A stretch of DNA of 10,075 nt. It comes from Bacillus sp. ISL-7. GTDB taxonomy: Bacteria > Bacillota > Bacilli > Bacillales_B > DSM-18226. This document shows positions 5,640-10,075 of this stretch, in pieces. The notes under the pieces were generated by a model, which worked only from the letters and a program-made list of their open reading frames with translations, was not told where the DNA came from and ran no database searches. The DNA is taken from assembly GCF_018613065.1 (NCBI RefSeq), contig NZ_JAGGQW010000029.1, positions 1 through 10,075 on the forward strand. The letters run 5' to 3'. Every line of letters begins with the position of its first letter. Positions within the stretch are counted from its first letter, which is position 1. The position numbers and the translations under genes are program-made.

Positions 5640-6851
5640 TTGAATAAATTAGCAGGAAAGAAACGATTACAACTTGCTTTACTCTTAGGTTCACTGGGAC
5701 TATTAGGTCCTTTTACAATTGATATGTATTTACCTTCATTCCCTACTATTGTAAAGGAATACAATACTACTGCTTCTTTAGTACAAATTAGTTTAACGAC
5801 TTGCCTATTAGGATTGGGATTAGGTCAACTGATTATAGGACCAATGAGTGATGTTCAAGGACGCCGTAAGCCGTTGAGGATTTTCCTCATCATGTATTTA
5901 ATCGCTTCTGTCATTTGTGCGTTTGCCCCCAATATTTACACCTTTATTGGGGCTCGTTTTATACAAGGTTTTGCAGCAGCAGGTGGCCTTGTTATATCTA
6001 GAGCCATTGTTCGCGATGTATACAGTGGAAGGGAACTCACCAAGTTCTTCGCTTTATTGATGTTGGTGGGGAACCTTGGGCCAATAGTGGCACCAATTGT
6101 TGGAGGGATTATCCTAGCGTTTACAGATTGGTCAGGGGTTTTTCTTGTTTTAGCTGGTGTAGGTATCTTATTGGTTTTATTGGTTTCATGTAAACTGGAA
6201 GAAACGTTACCAAAGGAAAAGCGTGTCTCAAGTAATTTTTCACAAATAGTGAAGAATTTTGGCTCTTTGTTAAAAGATCGCCAGTTCATGGGATATGCAC
6301 TTACTCAAGGTTTCATCATTGCAGGAATCTTTGCTTATGTTTCGGGTATTCCTTTCGTCTATCAGAATATTTATGGGGTAACGCCCCAGGTGTTCAGTCT
6401 ATTATTTGGAGTGAATGGAGTTGCCTTAATAATTGGAAGTCAGGTGGTTGGCCGCTTTACAGGTATCATATCTGAGAGGACCTTCTTAAAGATTGGGTTA
6501 TTGATTTCGAACTTAGCAGGTGCTGTTTTACTGGTGGCTCTATTATTAAAAGCACCGCTTATCACAGTCGCGATTCCCATCTTCTTTTTTGTATCGTCGA
6601 TAGGAATCATTGCTGCAACTTCTTTTTCTTTAGCAATGGAGACACAAGGACATATTGCGGGTAGTGCTTCTGCACTATTAGGACTCCTGCCCTTTGTATT
6701 AGGGTCATTAACGGCCCCACTCGTAGGAATAGCCGGAGAATATTCAGCCATTCCAATGGCACTTATTATTTTATTAGCAAGCTTAATTGCTTTCTTATCT
6801 TATTATGGATTAGTTGGAAAATCTTCTTTAAGGGTTCAAGTTTCAAAATAA
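5640..6851 (+). CDS. MFS multidrug efflux transporter, Bcr/CflA type
   Basis: A 403-residue inner-membrane protein with about 12 hydrophobic segments, of the DHA1 drug:H+ antiporter group, closest in style to Bcr/CflA (bicyclomycin/chloramphenicol-type exporters). Signatures: GPFTIDMYLPSFP in TM1 (about 23-35), motif A GPMSDVQGRRKP (67-78), RFIQGFAAAGG followed by RAIVRD in TM4 (motif B, Arg107 onward), and a Gly/Pro-rich GNLGPIVAPIVGG in TM5 (motif C). A central cytoplasmic loop around 190-215 separates the halves. The only feasible start is TTG 5640, because TAG precedes it directly in frame; AAAGG lies 10 nt upstream. It follows the OYE stop by 59 nt with no terminator between, so it is probably co-transcribed. 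It likely exports a toxic substrate or product of the flanking reductases. The actual drug is unknown. Confidence 0.92.
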   Translation: MNKLAGKKRLQLALLLGSLGLLGPFTIDMYLPSFPTIVKEYNTTASLVQISLTTCLLGLGLGQLIIGPMSDVQGRRKPLRIFLIMYLIASVICAFAPNIYTFIGARFIQGFAAAGGLVISRAIVRDVYSGRELTKFFALLMLVGNLGPIVAPIVGGIILAFTDWSGVFLVLAGVGILLVLLVSCKLEETLPKEKRVSSNFSQIVKNFGSLLKDRQFMGYALTQGFIIAGIFAYVSGIPFVYQNIYGVTPQVFSLLFGVNGVALIIGSQVVGRFTGIISERTFLKIGLLISNLAGAVLLVALLLKAPLITVAIPIFFFVSSIGIIAATSFSLAMETQGHIAGSASALLGLLPFVLGSLTAPLVGIAGEYSAIPMALIILLASLIAFLSYYGLVGKSSLRVQVSK

Positions 6852-6911
6852 TATAAATTATTTTTAACTCGAGTGTTATGAAAAAACGAATGATAAAAGG
6901 AGAAATGTACG

Positions 6912-7736
6912 ATGAATTTTGTTACGCTAAATAATGGTTTAAAAATGCCACAGCTTGGATTTGGTGTATGGCAGGTTGCAGATGATCAAGCAGCACAAGC
7001 AGTTGCTAATGCCATTGAAGTTGGCTACAGATCTATTGATACGGCGATGATCTATAAAAATGAAAAGGGCGTTGGACAGGCTATTGCTGAATCATCTGTT
7101 CCTCGTGATGAGTTATTTATTACAACAAAAGTTTGGAATAGTGATCAAGGGTTTGAAAATACGTTACGTGCATTTGATGAGAGCTTGGAAAGATTAGGTC
7201 TTGATTATGTTGATTTATATTTGATTCACTGGCCTACTCCGCAATTTGACCAGTTTATCGAAACCTATAAAGCGTTAGAAAAGCTTTATCATGATGGCCG
7301 AGTAAAAGCAATTGGGGTTTGTAACTTTGAAATGGAACACTTAGAGCGCCTTTTAAAAGAATGTGAAGTTGTACCAGTATTGAATCAGATTGAGTGTCAT
7401 CCATACCTTGCTCAAAATGAGTTAAAAGAGTTTTGTGCAAAACATAATATCTTTGTAGAAGCTTGGAGTCCTCTTGACCAGGGAGGAGAGGTGTTGCAAG
7501 ACGAAGTTATTCAAAAGATTGCTACGTCACATAGCAGAACGCCAGCTCAAGTTGTGTTGCGCTGGCATTTACAAAATAACACAATCGTCATACCGAAATC
7601 TGTAACACCATCAAGAATCGAAGAAAACTATAATGTATTTGATTTCGAACTAACTTCAAATGAAATGAACGAAATAAATAAACTTAATCGCGATCGACGT
7701 AAAGGTGCACATCCAAACGATATGCATGTTCGATAA
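6912..7736 (+). CDS. Aldo/keto reductase (YvgN/YtbE-like, AKR5 type)
   Basis: A complete 274-residue NADPH-dependent aldo-keto reductase, a soluble TIM barrel that reduces aldehydes and ketones such as methylglyoxal, glyoxal or diketogluconate in characterised relatives. The catalytic tetrad is Asp43 (SIDTAMIY), Tyr48, Lys73 (TTKVWN) and His106 (LIHWP). The cofactor-binding IPKSVTPSRIEEN segment is near 227-239. Length and motif spacing match the short bacterial AKRs. Start: ATG 6912 with AAAAGGAG 9 nt upstream. It lies 60 nt after the exporter with no terminator or clear promoter between, and is the last gene of the operon, closed by the terminator at 7785-7817. In this setting it probably reduces carbonyls left by, or parallel to, the OYE step; the substrate is not fixed by sequence. 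Confidence 0.94.
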   Translation: MNFVTLNNGLKMPQLGFGVWQVADDQAAQAVANAIEVGYRSIDTAMIYKNEKGVGQAIAESSVPRDELFITTKVWNSDQGFENTLRAFDESLERLGLDYVDLYLIHWPTPQFDQFIETYKALEKLYHDGRVKAIGVCNFEMEHLERLLKECEVVPVLNQIECHPYLAQNELKEFCAKHNIFVEAWSPLDQGGEVLQDEVIQKIATSHSRTPAQVVLRWHLQNNTIVIPKSVTPSRIEENYNVFDFELTSNEMNEINKLNRDRRKGAHPNDMHVR

Positions 7737-7784
7737 AAATAACACAAGGAACCTTCAATTTTCCTTTAGACTATTGCCTCTAAC

Positions 7785-7817
7785 CCATTCTAGCTTTCAA
7801 CTGGAATGGTTTTTTTT
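7785..7817 (+). terminator. Terminator of the OYE-exporter-AKR operon
   Basis: CCATTCTAG (7785-7793) pairs with CTGGAATGG (7801-7809), a 9-bp stem with one U-G pair and a 7-nt loop. Eight Ts follow (7810-7817). It starts 49 nt after the AKR stop and gives a clean end to the operon. Confidence 0.85.
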
Positions 7818-8046
7818 CAAGAGAATATCCTTTTTTATACGGCTGTAAGATTACCTAATATCCCTTTACTTCTCTAATAAAGTTCAGAGATTTAACCCCC
7901 TCTAAAAAGAGTATGGGGAAAGACGCATGTGGCTTTACGAAATACGCCAAATCATGAAGCACAAACCCTCAGGATTCTTTCTGGTGCATGGATGGGTAAC
8001 GGGCAGCGTTTCTGTTAAATAATTTGTTTGATCATTCATCCTACAT
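7818..8046. other. Intergenic spacer with a decayed repeat copy
   Basis: No gene is seen here. Small inverted repeats are present (TCTCT 7871-7875 with AGAGA 7886-7890). The stretch around 7987-8006 ends in a motif with GGGTAACGGGCAG; its 17 bases at 7987-8003 match those at 9629-9645 at 15 positions. A TGAAGC precursor lies upstream in both places. This suggests an old copy of the structured element found at 9361-9700. The evidence is short and partial. Confidence 0.4.
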
Positions 8047-8075
8047 TTGAAGAAAATGTTAAAATGAGATATAAA
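8047..8075 (+). promoter_or_regulatory. SigA promoter of the second aldo/keto reductase
   Basis: TTGAAG (8047-8052) and TATAAA (8070-8075) are exactly 17 bp apart, 32 nt before the start codon. The gene also has AGGAG (8095-8099) at 8 nt spacing. So this frameshifted gene still has intact expression signals and is independent of the operon upstream. Confidence 0.75.
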
Positions 8076-8107
8076 GGACAATTATTGGAAAATGAGGAGA
8101 TGTTAAA

Positions 8108-9090
8108 ATGAATTATCGTGAATTAGGAAATACAGGTTTAATGATAAGCGAGGTCAGCTTTGGGACATGGGCCATTCGAGGTTCGTGGGGGAAGACGAGC
8201 GATGCAGAAGCGCTTAAATCACTTGATTATGCAATAGAGCAGGGTGTTAACTTTTTTGATACTGCAGATGTTTATGGTGACGGCCATAGTGAAGAGCTTT
8301 TAGCAAAGGCTACAAAAGGGCGGGAAGATCGGATTTATATTGCCACTAAATTTTGCCGTCAGGGAGATATTTTTGACCCGGAGAATTATAGTTATGAAAA
8401 AGTAAGTGCTTATTGTGAAGACAGTCTGCGCCGTTTAAACAGGGAAGCAATAGACTTATATCAAATCCATTGTCCGTCAACTGAGATTTTACAAGATGGC
8501 AAGGTTTTTGGGGTGCTTGACCGGTTGCAGCGCGAAGGGAAAATTCGCTATTATGGAGTAAGTGTGGAGACCGTAGAGGAAGGACTTATTTGTTTAGAAC
8601 ATCCAAATGTGAAGAGTCTGCAAATCATTTTTAATATTTTTCGCCAGAAGCCATTAGAAAAATTAATCCCCAATGCTTATGAAAAAGGGGTTGGACTTCT
8701 TGTCAGATTACCGCTTGCCAGCGGGCTGTTAACAGGTAAATTTACAAGTAAGCATGTCTTCGAAGCAGATGATCACCGCCGGTTTAATGAAAATGGAGAG
8801 TCTTTTAATGTAGGGGAAACGTTTGCTGGACTGGGTTTCCAAAAGGGTGTTGAATTAGCCAATCAGGTAAAGTGGATTGCAGAAGGCAGAGAGACCATGG
8901 CCAGCGCCGCACTTCGCTGGATTTTGGATAACAAAGAAATTACTTGTATATCCCTGGATTTAAGAATATGAAACAAGTTGAGCAAAATCTTACAGCATTA
9001 GAGACAAAACCTTTTATTGAAGAAGAACAGCAACAACTTAAAAACTTTTATGAGAAAAAAGTAATGGATTATATTAGGGGGCCATATTAA
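8108..9090 (+). pseudogene. Aldo/keto reductase with a one-base frameshift
   Basis: A second AKR, of the longer IolS/YqkF-like bacterial type (expected about 327 residues) and not closely related to the one in the operon. The N-terminal 280 residues are intact: LGNTGLMISEVSFGTW, Asp51 (FFDTADVYG), Tyr56, Lys81 (ATKF), His121 (YQIHCP). After DNKEITCI the frame ends at TGA 8969-8971 with an unrelated tail (SLDLRI). In the next frame the proper C-terminus continues: PGFKNMKQVEQNL, then LKNFYEKKVMDYIRGPY and TAA 9088-9090. One missing base near 8948-8951 (TGT AT_ ATC CCT) explains this. The lost segment includes the PGFKN cofactor-binding loop, so the truncated product is probably inactive. Because there is only one lesion, either recent inactivation or a sequencing error is possible. 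Confidence 0.88.
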
Positions 9091-9107
9091 CTGGCATTAC
9101 AATTATA

Positions 9108-9212
9108 ATGTTCTTCCATATTCTTATCCCATTAACCCTAGGATTTTACCCTTATCCTTATGTATTGGCACATTTCATAAGTAAAAGGAATGAATTTGCG
9201 AAATTTGATTAA
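9108..9212 (+). CDS. Doubtful small hydrophobic ORF
   Basis: Thirty-four codons from ATG 9108, starting 17 nt after the reductase stop: MFFHILIPLTLGFYP, a hydrophobic stretch, then a charged tail ending SKRNEFAKFD. The shape (one membrane segment, basic-polar tail) suits a small membrane peptide. There is no ribosome binding site, and the frame is also open for ten codons upstream, so it may equally be the end of a lost gene or chance. Function unknown. Confidence 0.2.
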   Translation: MFFHILIPLTLGFYPYPYVLAHFISKRNEFAKFD

Positions 9213-9240
9213 TATATAAAAAAGGTAAAGGGATAAATTT

Positions 9241-9327
9241 ATGAATGTGAATAATTACACTTATACTCCCATGAAAATAAAAACTGAAATAAGACATAGA
9301 AAAATAGACCCAGCAAAATCAGTTTAA
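9241..9327 (+). CDS. Possible 28-residue peptide with good ribosome binding site
   Basis: ATG 9241 is preceded at 7 nt by AAAGGGA (9227-9233) and opens a 28-codon frame (MNVNNYTYTPMKIKTEIRHR, then eight more residues) ending at TAA 9325. It is basic and not hydrophobic. No family is recognised and no promoter is obvious. It might be the start of a truncated gene, since the structured element begins soon after. Confidence 0.25.
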   Translation: MNVNNYTYTPMKIKTEIRHRKIDPAKSV

Positions 9328-9347
9328 AAAAAAAGGCTGAGCCTCTT
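9326..9347 (-). terminator. Short terminator-like hairpin, leftward
   Basis: Read on the minus strand, AAGAGGC-TCA-GCCTTTT forms a short stem with one G-U pair, followed by a run of Ts (nine As at 9326-9334 on the plus strand). The stem is short, so this is tentative. It would end leftward transcription out of the structured element to its right. Confidence 0.35.
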
Positions 9348-9360
9348 GCAAAATTATTAT

Positions 9361-9700
9361 AAGGTTGATAAACGGTGGTGAATTGGACACCTTTCTACAT
9401 AAAAAAAATTCAAGGTTCAGCTGGCGCAACAATCAGAAAAGGATTAATCTCCCATGAGTGCTACCCCTATAGGGCGCGACAGTCGGTGGTACACCGTGAT
9501 CGTTGGAGTCAGACTAACGGATGGGATCAAAGGCACCATAGTGAAAAGACCTTCTTCGCCAGCATTAAAACAGTATAGCCTCCTTGGAATATTTTCATTC
9601 TCTGTGGTGAAGCGCCGGTTTTGCGCTTCATGGGTGGCTAACGGGTGCATTACTGGAACAACGGTAATGCTTTTCTCCTCTTCAAGTAACGGGCAGGTTC
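9361..9700. repeat. Hairpin-rich non-coding element, probable dispersed repeat or IS remnant
   Basis: This stretch is visibly richer in G+C than its flanks. Three overlapping frames are open on the two strands, but none has a ribosome binding site or recognisable family, so I read it as non-coding. It contains CGGTG-GTA-CACCG (9483-9495), a perfect 8-bp hairpin TGAAGCGC...GCGCTTCA (9608-9615, 9623-9630), and GCATTAC...GTAATGC (9647-9653, 9664-9670) followed by TTTTCTCCTCTT, terminator-like on the plus strand. TAACGGG occurs at 9639 and 9687, and related TAACGGA at 9514. A 17-base segment at 9629-9645 recurs at 7987-8003 with two changes. It may be a structural RNA, a miniature element or the edge of an insertion sequence. 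The boundaries are approximate. Confidence 0.5.
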
Positions 9701-9714
9701 AATAAGGAATCTAA

Positions 9715-9743
9715 TTTACAAAGTTTTATCTGTATATTAAAAT
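9715..9743 (+). promoter_or_regulatory. SigA promoter of a short transcription unit
   Basis: TTTACA (9715-9720) and TAAAAT (9738-9743) are exactly 17 bp apart, one base from consensus in each hexamer. Transcription would begin near 9750, just before a strong ribosome binding site, and end at the terminator at 9855-9880. The predicted RNA is roughly 130 nt. Confidence 0.65.
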
Positions 9744-9772
9744 GTAATGCAGTAAATCTTGGAGGGGAAAAA

Positions 9773-9802
9773 ATGGATGAAATTGCTTTAATTATTATAT
9801 AA
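9773..9802 (+). CDS. Nine-codon ORF (MDEIALIII) in a short transcription unit
   Basis: GGAGGGG (9761-9767) lies just before ATG 9773, which opens nine codons ending at TAA 9800. The same frame continues past the stop as LVNLVTKQHKESENRAIR, a polar helical tail, through the terminator. Hydrophobic start plus charged tail resembles small membrane peptides such as type I toxins, so this may be a nonsense-broken small-peptide gene. It may equally be a leader peptide or a small RNA with an incidental ORF. The expression signals are much stronger than the peptide itself. Confidence 0.3.
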   Translation: MDEIALIII

Positions 9803-9854
9803 TTAGTAAATTTAGTAACTAAACAACATAAAGAGAGTGAGAATCGAGCCATTA

Positions 9855-9880
9855 GGGTGCCATTTTTGGCACCCTTTTTT
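9855..9880 (+). terminator. Strong intrinsic terminator
   Basis: GGGTGCCA (9855-9862) pairs perfectly with TGGCACCC (9867-9874) around a TTTT loop, followed by six Ts (9875-9880). It closes the short unit begun at 9715 and also shields the downstream transposase from read-through. Confidence 0.9.
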
Positions 9881-10010
9881 GTACAACTAACGAAGCAGGT
9901 TAGCATTCCTGTAGATCGTTAAATATCAGGTTTGAAAAAAATAGAGCCCCTCAGTAAGATACGAGTATAGAGTCCAATCTAACTCAGAGTCTTAAGGAGG
10001 AAGCCCTACT
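9881..10010 (+). other. Leader of the IS110-like transposase; left-end region of the element
   Basis: This holds no ORF. It starts with CTAAC-N7-GTTAG (9887-9903), which contains TAACGAAGCAGGTT, a variant of TAACGGGCAGGTT at 9687-9699. It then runs through short repeats of AGAGTC (9969-9974, 9986-9991) to AAGGAGG (9994-10000). In IS110-group elements the non-coding left end before the transposase encodes the bridge RNA. This stretch is where such an RNA would be, but neither the element's left boundary nor its loops can be fixed from this window. Confidence 0.35.
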
Positions 10011-10075
10011 ATGAATTTTAAAATGCAAGACAAACAAAATCAACTAATAGAAAGAATTTCCGATACACATCTTAT
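10011..10075 (+). CDS. IS110-family transposase, N-terminus (cut by window edge)
   Basis: Only 21 complete codons are visible: MNFKMQDKQNQLIERISDTH and Leu. This matches what I remember of Bacillus IS110-family transposases, whose start has a KQNQ...I..IS run leading into HLVVGIDIA, the first part of the DEDD RuvC-like catalytic domain. Those residues lie just beyond the edge, so the key proof is missing. Start: ATG 10011, with a full AAGGAGG (9994-10000) 10 nt upstream. Such transposases move DNA using a DEDD active site, a serine and a guiding bridge RNA. Confidence 0.65.
   Translation, partial: MNFKMQDKQNQLIERISDTHL

Noticed and set aside
5936..6751. Minus-strand frames opposite the exporter
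   Set aside because: Composition is that of an antisense reading of a membrane protein; no promoter or ribosome binding site.
9444..9705. Overlapping frames of 68 and 83 codons on opposite strands in the structured element
   Set aside because: Neither has a ribosome binding site or recognisable motif; hairpins and repeats explain the region better. A fragment of a transposase was considered but no catalytic motif is visible.
1..10075. CRISPR array, tRNA, rRNA, phage structural genes or an anti-phage defence operon
   Set aside because: No regularly spaced repeats, no cloverleaf or rRNA-like sequence, and no nuclease, helicase or phage protein motifs were found; the two mobile genes are isolated at the edges.

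Overview
The window looks like chromosomal DNA of a low-GC Gram-positive bacterium, most likely a Bacillaceae member. It is AT-rich, with strong AAGGAG-type ribosome binding sites, frequent TTG starts, T-tailed intrinsic terminators and SigA-like promoters. The proteins also resemble Bacillus families: a YqjM/NamA-like flavin reductase, a YvgN/YtbE-like aldo-keto reductase, a Bcr/CflA exporter and a MarR regulator whose wing region carries a Cys pair. No tRNA, rRNA or CRISPR array was seen. Species is not claimed.

Left end (1-1620). A serine recombinase runs off the left edge on the minus strand. An inverted repeat brackets its promoter. An intergenic region with a plus-strand terminator follows, then a complete Gfo/Idh/MocA oxidoreductase on the minus strand.

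Decayed and SDR zone (1621-3700). A plus-strand DltE-like SDR remnant has lost its N-terminal half and carries at least four lesions. Next is the broken tail of an unrecognised protein. An intact minus-strand SDR (FabG-like) follows. Just upstream of it, and probably once co-transcribed with it, is a roughly 90-codon gene interrupted by one TAG.

Core block (3700-7817). A monocistronic MarR regulator has its own strong terminator. Behind it is a three-gene plus-strand operon: old yellow enzyme (ene-reductase), Bcr/CflA-type exporter, aldo-keto reductase, closed by a strong terminator at 7785-7817. The reading I favour is a MarR-controlled response to electrophilic or xenobiotic carbonyl compounds: the OYE reduces activated C=C bonds, the AKR reduces the carbonyl and the exporter removes parent or product. 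The regulation and the substrate are inference.

Right end (7818-10075). A second aldo-keto reductase with a very good promoter has lost one base near 8950, which cuts off its last 40 or so residues. It is followed by two doubtful mini-ORFs, a hairpin-rich non-coding element (9361-9700) that shares a 15/17 motif with the spacer upstream of the broken reductase, a compact promoter/mini-ORF/terminator unit (9715-9880), and the start of what I read as an IS110-family transposase with a short structured leader. The window is therefore a small redox/detoxification block inside a region of gene decay, with mobile-element genes at both ends. I found no clear evidence of a wholly new multi-gene system. 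The best leads are the divergent OYE, the small transcription unit at 9715-9880, the hairpin-rich element and the IS110 leader.
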